Below, in pieces: positions 1 to 9,230 of a stretch of DNA of 64,000 nt. The first letter of the stretch is position 1; every line of letters begins with the position of its first letter. Origin of the DNA: Pseudomonas sp. MRSN 12121 (GTDB lineage: Bacteria; Pseudomonadota; Gammaproteobacteria; Pseudomonadales; Pseudomonadaceae). The translations under genes were made by a program, and so were the position numbers. Below the pieces are notes generated by a model, which saw nothing but the letters and a program-made list of their open reading frames with translations, did not search any database and was not told the DNA's origin. The stretch spans positions 3,309,388-3,373,387 of the forward strand of contig NZ_CP010892.1 of the NCBI RefSeq assembly GCF_000931465.1, given 5' to 3'.

Positions 1-1
1 C

Positions 2-571
2 GATGCGCCGGGCTACAGCGTCGCGCGGGTCGAGGACAAGCTCGGCCAGCACGCGTCCGACACCTGCCAGATCCTCTTCGAGGATGTGAAGGTGCCGGTG
101 GCCAACCGCCTGGGCGAGGAGGGCGAGGGCTACAAGATCGCCCTGGCCAACCTCGAAGGCGGCCGCGTGGGCATCGCCTCGCAAGCGGTGGGCATGGCCC
201 GTGCGGCCTTCGAGGCGGCCCGCGACTACGCCCGGGAGCGGCAGAGCTTCGGCAAGCCGATCATCGAGCACCAGGCCGTGGCGTTCCGCCTGGCGGACAT
301 GGCCACCCAGATCGCCGTGGCGCGGCAGATGGTGCTGCATGCCGCAGCGCTGCGCGACAGCGGCCGGCCGGCTCTGGTGGAAGCCTCGATGGCCAAGCTG
401 TTCGCCTCGGAAATGGCCGAGAAGGTCTGCTCCGCGGCCTTGCAAACCCTGGGTGGCTATGGCTACTTGAACGACTTTCCGCTGGAGCGGATCTACCGCG
501 ACGTGCGCGTCTGCCAGATCTACGAAGGCACCAGCGACATTCAGCGCATGGTCATTTCGCGCAACCTCTGA
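2..571 (+). CDS. acyl-CoA dehydrogenase, C-terminal part (5' end outside window)
   Basis: The reading frame is open from the first bases of the window, so the gene starts upstream; about 189 C-terminal residues are present. They carry the end of the beta-barrel domain and the whole C-terminal four-helix domain of FAD-dependent acyl-CoA dehydrogenases, including the [19 protein letters not shown] stretch, the [18 protein letters not shown] helix and the [12 protein letters not shown] end, whose Glu is the catalytic base in short-chain members. These enzymes make the alpha,beta-double bond in acyl-CoA and pass electrons to ETF. The stop lies 14 bases before an enoyl-CoA hydratase, the next step of beta-oxidation. 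Together with the convergent pair at 1734-3977 it suggests branched short-chain acyl-CoA (valine/isobutyrate) catabolism. Exact substrate is inferred. Confidence 0.93.
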   Translation, partial: DAPGYSVARVEDKLGQHASDTCQILFEDVKVPVANRLGEEGEGYKIALANLEGGRVGIASQAVGMARAAFEAARDYARERQSFGKPIIEHQAVAFRLADMATQIAVARQMVLHAAALRDSGRPALVEASMAKLFASEMAEKVCSAALQTLGGYGYLNDFPLERIYRDVRVCQIYEGTSDIQRMVISRNL

Positions 572-585
572 CAAGGAATCCATCG

Positions 586-1359
<774 letters not shown>

Positions 1360-1379
1360 AGCGGGCCTTTTGCTGTAAC

Positions 1380-1409
1380 AAAAATCGCAGCCTTGGCTGC
1401 GATTTTTTT
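1380..1409 (+). terminator. rho-independent terminator after the enoyl-CoA hydratase gene
   Basis: A perfect 13-bp stem (AAAAATCGCAGCC / GGCTGCGATTTTT) with a two-base loop and a run of T's begins about 20 bases after the stop codon at 1359. It is symmetrical, so it could also work on transcripts coming from the other side. Confidence 0.85.
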
Positions 1410-1422
1410 GTGCCTTCAATCC

Positions 1423-1642
1423 TGTAGCCGCTGTCGAGCGCCAGCGAGGCTGCGATCGGCAACGCAGTTGCCGCAAAACCTGAGTCCCGGATCTATCTGG
1501 AAGACCGCGTTGGCTGGTTTGGCGCCTGCTGCGCAGTCGATCGCAGCCTCGCTGGCGCTCGACAGCGGCTACAACGCGTCGCCTGGTTTTACGACGGCTG
1601 CGCCGCCGATCGCAGCCTCGCCAAGGCTCGACAGCGGCTACA
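1423..1642. repeat. cluster of three REP-like palindromic elements (GTAGCCGCTG...GGCTGCGATC type)
   Basis: Three copies of a roughly 35-bp element lie between two convergent operons: one forward at 1423-1459 and two reversed at 1539-1572 and 1608-1642. Each contains GTAGCCGCTGTCGAGC and GAGGCTGCGATC with an internal imperfect palindrome. The same element recurs at 10131 and 10246. Such elements are typical extragenic palindromes of Pseudomonas. The gene-free stretch 1360-1733 holds only these, the terminator and the REP pair at 1661. Confidence 0.8.
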
Positions 1643-1660
1643 GGGACCAGGTTTTTGTTT

Positions 1661-1724
1661 ATCGCGGGCAAGCCTCGCTCCTACGGACAGTGAAAACCTG
1701 TAGGAGCGAGGCTTGCCCGCGATG
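1661..1724. repeat. inverted pair of REP elements (GTAGGAGCGAGGCTTGCCCGCGAT type)
   Basis: ATCGCGGGCAAGCCTCGCTC (1661 onward) and its reverse complement (1699-1724) face each other across about 13 bases, forming a REPIN-like hairpin right after the stop of the minus-strand acyl-CoA dehydrogenase at 1734. A diverged relative of this pair occurs at 12465-12559. Confidence 0.8.
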
Positions 1725-1733
1725 CTTTTGGGG

Positions 1734-2885
1734 TCACACCAGATAGTGCTTCAGCTCGCGGGCGATCAGCATGCGCTGGATTTCGCTGGAGCCTTCGTAG
1801 ATCTGGGTGATGCGCGCGTCGCGGTAGTAACGCTCCACCGGGTAGTCCTCCAGGTAGCCGTAGCCGCCGTGGATCTGGATCGCCGAGGAGCAGACCTGCT
1901 CGGCGATTTCCGAGGCGAACAGCTTGGCCTGGGAGGCTTCCGACAGGCACGGCTTGCCGGCGCTGCGCAGGCGCGCGGCATGCAGGATCAGCAGGCGCGC
2001 GGCGTTGAGGCGGGTGTGCATGTCGGCCAGCAGGTTGGCGATGCTCTGGTGCTCGATGATCGGCTTGTCGAACTGCACCCGGTCGCGGGCGTAGACCAGC
2101 GCCGCCTCGAAGGCGGCACGGGCGATGCCCAGGGCCTGGGCGGCGATGCCGATGCGGCCGCCTTCGAGGTTGGACAGGGCAATCGCCAGGCCCTTGCCGC
2201 GCTCGCCCAGCAGGTTGGCCGCAGGCACGCTGCACTGGTTGAGGGTCACCGCGCAGGTGTCCGAGGCGCGGATGCCCATCTTGTGTTCGCTGCGGTCGAC
2301 CACGAAGCCCGGGGTGTCGGTGGGCACCAGGAACGCCGACAGGCCTTTCTTGCCCAGCTCCGGGTCGGTGACCGCGAAGACGATGGCCAGCTTGGCGCGG
2401 CGGCCGTTGCTGACGAACTGCTTGGCGCCGTTGATCACCCACTGGCCGTCCTTGAGTTCGGCGCGGGTGCGCAGGTTGTGGGCTTCGGAACCGGCCTGGG
2501 GTTCGGTCAGGCAGAAGCAGCCGATCGCCTGGCCGCTGGCCAGGTCGGCCAGCCAGGTTTGTTTCTGTTCCTGGGTGCCGTAGTTGAGGATCGGCCCGCA
2601 ACCCACCGAGTTGTGGATGCTCATCAGCGCGCCGGTGGCGCCGTCGCCGGCGGAGATTTCCTCCACCGCCAGGGCATAGGCCACGTAGTCGATGTAGGTG
2701 CCGCCCCATTCCTCGGGCACCACCATGCCGAGCAGGCCCAGCTCGCCCATCTTCGCCACCAGGGCGTCGTCGATCCAGCCGGCCTTTTCCCAGGCCTGGG
2801 CGTGGGGGGCGATTTCACCGCGGGCGAAATCCCGGGCCATGTCGCGGATCATCACCTGCTCTTCGGTCAATTCAATATCGTGCAT
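1734..2885 (-). CDS. acyl-CoA dehydrogenase
   Basis: A complete 383-residue acyl-CoA dehydrogenase. From N- to C-terminus: the alpha-helical domain beginning [17 protein letters not shown], the [17 protein letters not shown] segment contacting FAD and substrate, the [13 protein letters not shown] strand, and the C-terminal bundle with [20 protein letters not shown] and the [13 protein letters not shown] end that carries the presumptive catalytic Glu. It is clearly paralogous to the partial gene at position 2 (shared [20 protein letters not shown] region). It lies three bases downstream of the 3-hydroxyisobutyryl-CoA hydrolase gene in the same orientation, so the pair forms an operon. An isobutyryl-CoA or 2-methylacyl-CoA substrate is likely from context only. 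Confidence 0.95.
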   Translation of the reverse strand: MHDIELTEEQVMIRDMARDFARGEIAPHAQAWEKAGWIDDALVAKMGELGLLGMVVPEEWGGTYIDYVAYALAVEEISAGDGATGALMSIHNSVGCGPILNYGTQEQKQTWLADLASGQAIGCFCLTEPQAGSEAHNLRTRAELKDGQWVINGAKQFVSNGRRAKLAIVFAVTDPELGKKGLSAFLVPTDTPGFVVDRSEHKMGIRASDTCAVTLNQCSVPAANLLGERGKGLAIALSNLEGGRIGIAAQALGIARAAFEAALVYARDRVQFDKPIIEHQSIANLLADMHTRLNAARLLILHAARLRSAGKPCLSEASQAKLFASEIAEQVCSSAIQIHGGYGYLEDYPVERYYRDARITQIYEGSSEIQRMLIARELKHYLV

Positions 2886-2888
2886 GGC

Positions 2889-3977
2889 TCAGCTCCGGCT
2901 CGGGTCGAAAGCGCTGAAGAAACTCGCCACGTGCGCGGCGTCCAGCGCCTGCAGGGTCGGCGGGTTCCAGCGGGGGTTCTTGTCTTTGTCGATCAGCAGG
3001 GCGCGCACGCCTTCGATCAGGTCGCCGCGGTCGAACCACTGGCGATCCAGGTGCAGCTCCAGGGCGAAGCACTGTTCCAGGCTCAGCTGGCGGCCGCGGC
3101 GCAGCATTTCCAGGGTCACGGCCATGGCCAGCGGCGAGCGGGTCGCCAGCAGGTCGGCGGTGCTGGTGGCCCAGTCGTGGCTGTCGCCGAGGCGTACTTC
3201 GCGCAGCTGCTGGACGATGCCGGGGACGTCGGCCTGGGAGAAGAAGTGATCGATGGCCGGGCGCAGGGCCGCCAGTGGCGCATCGGGCAATTGCTGCACG
3301 GCGAGCCTGGCCAGCAGGCCCTGCAGGTCCTTGAGCGGATGGTCGCCCCATTGCAGGCTGTCCAGGCGCTGGTCCAGCAGGTCCAGCTTGTCGCTTTCCA
3401 GGTACCAGTCGGCCAGCCCGCAGTACAGGGCATCGGCGGCGCGGATCTGCACCCCGCTGACGCCCAGGTAGATGCCCAGCTCGCCGGGAATGCGCGACAG
3501 GAAATAGCTGCCGCCGACATCCGGGAAATAACCGATGCCGACTTCCGGCATCGCCAGCCGGCTGCGCTCGGTGACCAGCCGCAGGTCGGCGCCCTGGACC
3601 AGACCCATGCCGCCGCCGAGGACAAAACCGTCCATCAGCGCCAGCACCGGCTTGCGGTAGTGGTGGATCGCCAGGTCTAGCGCGTATTCCTCGACGAAGA
3701 ATTCCTCGTGCAGGGTCTGGCCGTTCTTATAGCTGTCGTACAGGGTGCGGATGTCGCCACCGGCGCAGAACGCCTTGTCGCCGGCGCCGCGCAGGACCAC
3801 CGCGTGCACCTGCGGGTCCTGGACCCAGGCATCGAGCTGGCGTTGCAGGGTACGGACCATGCCGAGGGTGATGGCGTTGAGGCCGGCGGGGCGGTTGAGG
3901 GTCAGGTGACCGATATGGTTGCGGACTTCGGCCAGGATTTCCGTTTGCGTGGCCTGGGGTGATACCTGAGCAGTCAT
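2889..3977 (-). CDS. 3-hydroxyisobutyryl-CoA hydrolase / enoyl-CoA hydratase-isomerase family protein
   Basis: A 362-residue crotonase-fold protein, about 100 residues longer than a plain enoyl-CoA hydratase, as expected for 3-hydroxyisobutyryl-CoA hydrolases of valine catabolism. It has FCAGGDIRTLYD, the GFVLGGGMGLVQG loop, MPEVGIGYFPDVGGSYFLSR around the acidic active-site residues, and the C-terminal block EGVRALLIDKDKNPRWNPPT that is characteristic of this hydrolase group. The reading frame stays open far upstream, but the ATG at 3977 is chosen because GGGAG lies five bases in front of it and the protein then starts at the family's usual place. The downstream acyl-CoA dehydrogenase follows after three bases. 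It releases free 3-hydroxyisobutyrate, which prevents build-up of reactive methacrylyl-CoA. Confidence 0.88.
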   Translation of the reverse strand: MTAQVSPQATQTEILAEVRNHIGHLTLNRPAGLNAITLGMVRTLQRQLDAWVQDPQVHAVVLRGAGDKAFCAGGDIRTLYDSYKNGQTLHEEFFVEEYALDLAIHHYRKPVLALMDGFVLGGGMGLVQGADLRLVTERSRLAMPEVGIGYFPDVGGSYFLSRIPGELGIYLGVSGVQIRAADALYCGLADWYLESDKLDLLDQRLDSLQWGDHPLKDLQGLLARLAVQQLPDAPLAALRPAIDHFFSQADVPGIVQQLREVRLGDSHDWATSTADLLATRSPLAMAVTLEMLRRGRQLSLEQCFALELHLDRQWFDRGDLIEGVRALLIDKDKNPRWNPPTLQALDAAHVASFFSAFDPSRS

Positions 3978-4127
3978 CACTAACTCCCTGCTTTTATTGT
4001 TCTTTATCAATGTGTTCGCGCGCGAACGATGAGCGATCCTAGCAGTGCAAATTTGCCATGTACAAGCCAGATAACTGCAGCTTGGCTGTGCATTTTTGCA
4101 TGGGCGGGCGTCGCTCCGGCGCCAGCG

Positions 4128-4153
4128 GGCAGAGCGGCCCGGGCCGCTCTGCC
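4128..4153. terminator. 26-bp perfect palindrome, possible terminator of the gtr-like cluster
   Basis: GGCAGAGCGGCCC is followed directly by its exact reverse complement, giving a GC-only hairpin about 65 bases after the stop of the minus-strand glycosyltransferase at 4217. There is no T-run, so it may act as a pause site, a 3'-end stabiliser or an operator instead. Confidence 0.45.
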
Positions 4154-4216
4154 ACGCGATCTTCGGGAGAGAGGGGGCGGGGCCGCGGCACGACCCCGGT
4201 GTCGCGGCGGGCGCAC

Positions 4217-5656
4217 TCAGCCTGGCGTGGGCGGCGTCGCCAGAGTCAGCGGCCGGGAGGCCGGCCCCGAGCACCTGAACAGAACGCTCTGGCTGGCCCG
4301 CAGCCGTTCTTCGCAGCCCAGGGGCTGCAACTGCGCGCGGTCCTGATCGAGGTCTTTTTCCCGGCGGGCGAGGTAGAAGCCGCCACGCTCCGGCAACTCG
4401 TCGAGGGTCTTGACCCGTCGCGCCTGGCCGGCGCTGTAGAACTCGCCGGCATAGGAACGTCGCCCCCAGTAGTACAGCGGCGCGGGATCCGTGGCCTGCA
4501 GGCTGCTCCAGGCCCGGGCCAGGGCTTGCTGGTTCTGTGGCCGCTCGAACAGCCCTCCGTGGAGCACGGCCGCCATCAGGCCCAGCGGCAGCGCCAGCGC
4601 AACGCCGGCGACCAGCTTGTCCGGCGCGTTCAAGCGCGCCCGCAGCGCCAGGGCCAGCAACAGGCCCCAGGCCGGCAGGGCCGGTAGCACGTAGGTCCAC
4701 AGAATGTTGCCCGAGAGGGTGAAGAACAACGGGGTGGTGAGCGCCCACAGGGTGATGAAGCTCAGGGCCGGGCGTCTGTCGCCGGTGGGCCGGTAGACCC
4801 GGTACAGCAGGGGCAGCAGCAGGCTCCAGGGAAACAGGGCCATCAGCAGGTCGAGCCAGATGCTCGCGGGCGGGCGTTCGTGGGCGCTGCCATACAGGTC
4901 GCCGCCCCAGTCGCTGACCACATAGCGTTTCCAGTGTTCGCCCACCAGGAAGTAGTCGAGGAAACCGGGGCTGCGCAGTTCGGCGATCACGTACCAGGGC
5001 AGCGCCACCAGCAGCATCAGGCCCAGGCCGCTGAACCAGGGCAGGGCCAGCAGCGCGCGCCACTGGCGGTTCCACAGGGTCCAGAGCCCGGCCTGGGCAC
5101 CGACCAGCACCAGCGCCAGCGGGCCCTTGGCCAGCAACCCCAGGCCCAGGCCGAAGAAACCGGCCAGGGCCCAGGCCCGGTCGGCATGCACGGTGCCGCG
5201 CCAGAAGCCGTAGCAGGCCAGCACGATGGCGAAACTCAGGGCCGGGTCGGTCAGCACCACGCCCGCCGCCAGCAGGCCCAGGCTGGAACTGGAAAACAGA
5301 ATGGCGGCCACCAGCCCGGTGCGCTCGTCGTATTCCTCGCGGGCGAAGCGGATCAGCAGCAGGCAACTGGCGATATGCAGCAGCCACGCGGGCAAGCGCA
5401 CGGCGAACTCGTTGATGCCCAGCCGTTGCATGCCCAGGGCCTGGGTCCAGAAGGCCAGCGGCGGCTTGCCCCAGAACGGTACGCCGTAGTCGAACATCGG
5501 CGTCACCCAGTCGTCGAGTTCGAGCATCTTGCGCGCCATTTCGGCATAACGCGCTTCGGAGGTGTCCATCAGGGGGTAAAGGCCGAGGCTCACCAGGCGC
5601 ACGCCGAGAATGCCCAGCAGCAGCCACCACAGGGTGCGGGTCGAAAGGTTGTTCAT
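4217..5656 (-). CDS. GT-C family glycosyltransferase (ArnT/PMT-like), third gene of a gtr-like cluster
   Basis: A 479-residue polytopic membrane protein resembling the dolichyl-phosphate-mannose/ArnT class of undecaprenyl-phosphate-sugar-dependent glycosyltransferases. After a first membrane helix it shows MDTSEARYAEMARKMLE (residues 30 on), where the acidic residues match the conserved Asp-Glu-x-Arg-Tyr motif, and FWGKPPLAFWTQ matching the Glu-Lys-Pro motif of the family. Roughly ten hydrophobic segments follow. The chosen ATG at 5656 overlaps the stop of the preceding glycosyltransferase (ATGA), and the homology begins there. With GtrA and a GtrB-like enzyme upstream it fits the three-gene gtr architecture: charge the lipid carrier, flip it, then transfer the sugar to an envelope glycan on the periplasmic side. 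The sugar and acceptor are unknown. Confidence 0.88.
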   Translation of the reverse strand: MNNLSTRTLWWLLLGILGVRLVSLGLYPLMDTSEARYAEMARKMLELDDWVTPMFDYGVPFWGKPPLAFWTQALGMQRLGINEFAVRLPAWLLHIASCLLLIRFAREEYDERTGLVAAILFSSSSLGLLAAGVVLTDPALSFAIVLACYGFWRGTVHADRAWALAGFFGLGLGLLAKGPLALVLVGAQAGLWTLWNRQWRALLALPWFSGLGLMLLVALPWYVIAELRSPGFLDYFLVGEHWKRYVVSDWGGDLYGSAHERPPASIWLDLLMALFPWSLLLPLLYRVYRPTGDRRPALSFITLWALTTPLFFTLSGNILWTYVLPALPAWGLLLALALRARLNAPDKLVAGVALALPLGLMAAVLHGGLFERPQNQQALARAWSSLQATDPAPLYYWGRRSYAGEFYSAGQARRVKTLDELPERGGFYLARREKDLDQDRAQLQPLGCEERLRASQSVLFRCSGPASRPLTLATPPTPG

Positions 5657-6645
5657 CGGATCTTGTCTTGTTCGCCAGGTTGCACGGTGGGGGGCGCTTC
5701 GAGCTGGCGGGAAAAGCCGCCAAAGGTGCTGCGCAGGAAATACAGCGGCCGGCGCTTGACCTCCACCAGCGCGGCGCCGATGTATTCGCCGACCATGGCG
5801 ATGCCGACCAGGGCCAGCGCCAGTGCGCCGAGGATCAGGTGATGCACGTTGAAGGCGTCGGTGAGCCACTGCTGCAGCAGGTAGACGGCGGTCAGCAGCA
5901 GGGTCGCCAGGCTGAGCACGCTGAACCAGCGCAACGGCTTGCGGGAAAACGCCAGCACGCCCTCCATGGCGAGGTCCACCAGGGCCATTGGGCTCCACTT
6001 GGTCTGGCCCGCGCCGCGCCTGGCCCGTTGGTAGGGAATCTCCACCGTCTTGAACCCCAGCCAGTTGACCAGGCCCTTCATCAGGGTGGCCCGCTCGGGC
6101 ATGTTGCGCAGCGCGTTCAGCGGCGCGGCGCCAATCAGGCGGAAATCGCTGACATCCGGCGGCACCGGGTATTTGTCCACCAGCACGTTCATCAGCTTGT
6201 AATACAGCCGCGCGCTCAGGCGTTTGCCGGCGGTGTCGCTGCGTCGGTCGCTGCGTTGCATGTTGACGATGTCGTTGCCGGCCAGCCATTGGCGGACCAT
6301 CAGCGGAATCAGTTCCGGCGGATCCTGCAGGTCGGCATCGATAAACAGCACCGCATCGCCGGTGGCGTGATCGATACCCGCGGACATCGCCGATTCCTTG
6401 CCGAAGTTGCGGCTCAAGTTGAGGCAGCGTATGCGTGGCGCGCGGCAGAATACTTCCAGCAGTTCGGAACTTCCGTCCTGACTGCCGTCATTCACATAGA
6501 GCACTTCATAAGCCAGCGGAAGTGTCTGCATCACCAACATCAGGCGGCGATGGAATTCGGGCAATACATGGGCTTCGTTATAACAGCAGACAATCACGCT
6601 GAGCACTTCGTGAGTGTCCGCTTGAACACGACTAGGCAACTTCAT
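5653..6645 (-). CDS. family 2 glycosyltransferase, GtrB/DPM1-like (undecaprenyl-phosphate sugar synthase)
   Basis: 330 residues. An N-terminal GT-A catalytic domain (about residues 14-240) has VIVCCYNEAHVLPEF, the nucleotide-sugar motif YVNDGSQDGSSELLE and the metal-binding LFIDADLQDPPELIPLM, followed by QRARRGAGQTKWSPMAL typical of GtrB/ArnC relatives. Two membrane helices (about 240-265 and 277-300) anchor it to the inner membrane. Such enzymes transfer a sugar from a nucleotide donor to undecaprenyl phosphate. The start overlaps the last 14 bases of the gtrA-like gene, and its stop overlaps the next start as ATGA, so three genes form one translationally coupled operon. It is related to but distinct from ArnC at 21368. 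Confidence 0.92.
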   Translation of the reverse strand: MKLPSRVQADTHEVLSVIVCCYNEAHVLPEFHRRLMLVMQTLPLAYEVLYVNDGSQDGSSELLEVFCRAPRIRCLNLSRNFGKESAMSAGIDHATGDAVLFIDADLQDPPELIPLMVRQWLAGNDIVNMQRSDRRSDTAGKRLSARLYYKLMNVLVDKYPVPPDVSDFRLIGAAPLNALRNMPERATLMKGLVNWLGFKTVEIPYQRARRGAGQTKWSPMALVDLAMEGVLAFSRKPLRWFSVLSLATLLLTAVYLLQQWLTDAFNVHHLILGALALALVGIAMVGEYIGAALVEVKRRPLYFLRSTFGGFSRQLEAPPTVQPGEQDKIR

Positions 6646-7045
6646 TTTTAAAGGTCCAGGTTCGGTTGATCCAGTAAGTCATGAGGGTCAGGCTCGCCGT
6701 GCTGAACACTTGCATCAGCAGCGGCGAGCCGGGCCAGCGATCGAGCAGGGCCAGCATCGCCAGGGCGTTGCCCAGGTTGTAGGCCAGCGCCGTGAGGCAG
6801 AACCGCAGCAGTTGCCCGGGCCGCGCCGCAGGCTTTTCCCGGGCGAAGGTCCAGCGGCGGTTGCCCTGGTAGCTCACCGCCGTGCCCACTGCCGCGCCCA
6901 GCAGGCTGGCCGCCAGCGGCGTGGTAAGCGTCAACGCGAGCAGGAACACGCCGAAATGGCTCAGGGTGGCCAGGGCGCCGACCAGCAGGTAGCGGGGCAG
7001 TTGCACTGAATGTCGTGGTCGAGTGTTATCGGCCGGAAGTGTCAT
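6632..7045 (-). CDS. GtrA family protein (lipid-linked sugar flippase)
   Basis: A 137-residue protein with four predicted membrane helices and the hallmark GtrA ends: RYLLVGALATLSHFGVF at the N-terminus, SYQGNRRWTFAREKPA in the middle and YWINRTWTFKNEVA at the C-terminus, the repeated N-R-x-W-T-F motif being characteristic. GtrA proteins are thought to flip undecaprenyl-linked sugars to the periplasm. The ATG at 7045 is preferred over an upstream TTG at 7063 because AGGG sits seven bases before it. It is the first gene of the minus-strand gtr-like operon. The 288 bases between it and the divergent chaperone gene are AT-rich and presumably contain both promoters, but no clear motif was identified. 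Confidence 0.9.
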   Translation of the reverse strand: MTLPADNTRPRHSVQLPRYLLVGALATLSHFGVFLLALTLTTPLAASLLGAAVGTAVSYQGNRRWTFAREKPAARPGQLLRFCLTALAYNLGNALAMLALLDRWPGSPLLMQVFSTASLTLMTYWINRTWTFKNEVA

Positions 7046-7333
7046 CGGGAAGCCCTGATTCAATGGGGTTAAATCAGGGGCAAGTCTTTAGTTGAAAGCG
7101 TGATGAACAAGTTTGGCTTTCGTGAAAAAAATGTTTTTCAAGAAGGCCAATTGTTTCAGGGTTTATAGTTTCAGGATTGTTATTTTTCGCTAGGAGGCAA
7201 GTATCTTGGGTGCTTGTTGAAAGAGCGGAAGAGAATATGGGCTTTTATATAACGGTGATGTTATCTAGTTGTCAGCTTTCTCTTTAGGAAACGTCTGATT
7301 CCTGTCGAATTCCTTTCCTGAAAAAATCCGCTG

Positions 7334-8104
7334 ATGAACTTCAACGTCCCCTCCCTTCGAACGTTTCTCCGGCGTTTTTTTCCGAAATCCGGTAAGCGTT
7401 CCTCCAAAACCCTGGCCTGCCTCGTTGCCGTGCTGGGATTGACGATCAGCGCAAACGCCCGGGCGGAGATCAGTTTTGGCGGCTTTACCCGTTTCATCTT
7501 CGATGGCGAGCAGCAGTCGCTGATGGTTACGCTGATCAACGAAGATCCTCAGCCGGCGCTGGTTCAGAGCCTGCTTCAGTGGGGCGACGGAGACCCGAAC
7601 CGGGATCTGCCCATGGTGGTGAATAAACCGCTGCTGCTGATTCCCGCCCAGGGCAGGGCTTCGATCACCCTGTTTTATCAAGGCACCGGCTTGCCGACCG
7701 ACCGTGAGTCGTTCCTGCTGCTGCGGGTGATGCAGGTTCCGCAGAAGCCCAAGGAAGAAAACAGCATGCAGATCGCCCTGCAGCACAACATGAAGCTGAT
7801 CTTCCGCCCGAAACTGCCTGGCAGCCTGGAAGATGCAGTGGAAAAGCTTCGTTGGGCGCCATCCCAGGCAGCGCCGGGCTCATACCAAGCGCGCAACGAC
7901 ACACCCTATTACCTGACGCTCACCGAGGTAGGCCTGCGCGACCGCACAGGCATTCCCTGTGGCAACTCCATCGAACACCTGATGATCGCGCCTTTTTCCA
8001 GCTACGACCTGATAGTGCCAGGGTGTAGCCAAGCCGCTGGCCAGATTAGCTACCAGTTCATCAGCGACTCCGGCATCGCCCACGCTCGACAACGCGATCT
8101 GTAA
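7334..8104 (+). CDS. periplasmic pilus-assembly chaperone (PapD-like)
   Basis: A 256-residue protein with a long, basic N-terminal region and a signal-peptide core ending SANARA before EISFGGFTRFIFDGE. The mature part looks like a two-domain immunoglobulin-fold chaperone: SLMVTLINEDPQPALVQSLLQWGDGD corresponds to the strand that carries the conserved basic residues, RESFLLLRVMQVPQKP is the typical F1-G1 region, and NMKLIFRP is the family's inter-domain motif. Such proteins donate a strand to pilin subunits in the periplasm. The stop overlaps the following adhesin-like gene region. No usher or major pilin gene lies next to it, so its partner assembly system must be elsewhere or lost. Confidence 0.85.
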   Translation: MNFNVPSLRTFLRRFFPKSGKRSSKTLACLVAVLGLTISANARAEISFGGFTRFIFDGEQQSLMVTLINEDPQPALVQSLLQWGDGDPNRDLPMVVNKPLLLIPAQGRASITLFYQGTGLPTDRESFLLLRVMQVPQKPKEENSMQIALQHNMKLIFRPKLPGSLEDAVEKLRWAPSQAAPGSYQARNDTPYYLTLTEVGLRDRTGIPCGNSIEHLMIAPFSSYDLIVPGCSQAAGQISYQFISDSGIAHARQRDL

Positions 8105-8130
8105 TGCCATTCAACTTAAAAGGCTTTGTC

Positions 8131-9114
8131 ATGATGACTAGGAAGTTTTTAGGAATTTGCCTTCTGTTCTTTTTGAGCATTCCCAGTAGCTATGCGTTGA
8201 AATGCCAGAGGCAAGTAACGTCGACGATCAATGATTCGACGACTATTTCCACCACGACCGCCATCATGAACTCGAGGCCGGCCGGTACGGTTCTTTGGCG
8301 CCAACCTACGCAGAGCATCGATCTGGAATGCTGGGTGGATATTCTCAGCGGCGACGAAAATGTCTACTTCTATATCAACCCCGCCAAAGCCAACCTCGGC
8401 CCCGATATTGAAATCGGTGTCACCTACGAGGGGCGGGATTATTTGTACTCTTCGTTGAGTGGAGGAAAGCTGGATACCCAGTGGAGGATCGGGGGGTGTT
8501 TCAGTGAGCCTTGTGGAAGGGGAAAGGCGAAGAAAACCATTACCTATTCGATCTATTTCTCGAAGAAGTCAGCTGCCGGTGCCAACAAGGACGGGCCTCT
8601 TTCTCCCATCAATAATTACCGGGCGTTCCAGCTGGATGGGGCTGGTGGGGTACGTCTCGGATCCAGCTATAACGTTACCGTCAATGGGTTGGACAAATTC
8701 CGTTATGTGCCCTGTACCTCGACCATCAGCATCTCTCCGAGCACTGTGAGCTTTGGCAAGATCAGCAATGTGAACCCGGTGATCGGCGGCACTATCACTG
8801 CGGTTCCGTTCTCGATCAATGAAAAGCGCGACTGTGATGCCAGTTACGGCCTCAATGCCTTGCTCGAGCCCTCGGGCGCCACCCTGTCATCGACCCGGGA
8901 CACCTTGATTCCCAGTAACAACACCTCGGTGGGAATCAGCCTTCTCAAGGCGGATGACCTGTCGGTGGTGAAATTCAGGGAAGAGTTCGCCCTGATCCCG
9001 CTCACCAACTCCCGGAACAATTCTCGCAAGCTCCTGGCCAGGCTGAAGTGGATGACTGCCCCCAAGCTCGGGTCCTTCAACGCCAGCGCGGTGCTGAACA
9101 TCTATTACAAGTGA
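8131..9114 (+). CDS. fimbrial adhesin-like secreted protein
   Basis: 327 residues with a signal peptide (MMTRKFLGICLLFFLSIPSS, probable cleavage before LKCQRQ). The mature protein begins with an N-terminal domain rich in Cys, Ser and Thr (pairs of Cys around residues 18, 62 and 120), followed by a C-terminal pilin-like beta domain starting near CTSTISISPSTVSFGKIS and ending NASAVLNIYYK. The final alternating hydrophobic beta-strand with a penultimate Tyr is typical of subunits assembled by donor-strand exchange. The ATG at 8131 is chosen because AAAAGG precedes it; an ATG at 8104 overlapping the chaperone stop is the alternative. Two-domain layout suggests a tip adhesin. Base composition is lower in GC than the surrounding operons. 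Confidence 0.7.
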   Translation: MMTRKFLGICLLFFLSIPSSYALKCQRQVTSTINDSTTISTTTAIMNSRPAGTVLWRQPTQSIDLECWVDILSGDENVYFYINPAKANLGPDIEIGVTYEGRDYLYSSLSGGKLDTQWRIGGCFSEPCGRGKAKKTITYSIYFSKKSAAGANKDGPLSPINNYRAFQLDGAGGVRLGSSYNVTVNGLDKFRYVPCTSTISISPSTVSFGKISNVNPVIGGTITAVPFSINEKRDCDASYGLNALLEPSGATLSSTRDTLIPSNNTSVGISLLKADDLSVVKFREEFALIPLTNSRNNSRKLLARLKWMTAPKLGSFNASAVLNIYYK

Positions 9115-9230
9115 ACCCATCCCCGAGGGAACGGTGGTCCTGTAACCCTCGAAAAAAGTCTCCGGGCGCGAGCGTACAGCCAGCCTGCGCTCTGGCTAAA
9201 ATGGCGCTCGACTTTGAATGACGAGACGCC

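Noticed and set aside
1423..1724. Repeats considered as a CRISPR array
   Set aside because: Copies are palindromic, in both orientations, unevenly spaced, and recur singly elsewhere; this is REP, not CRISPR.
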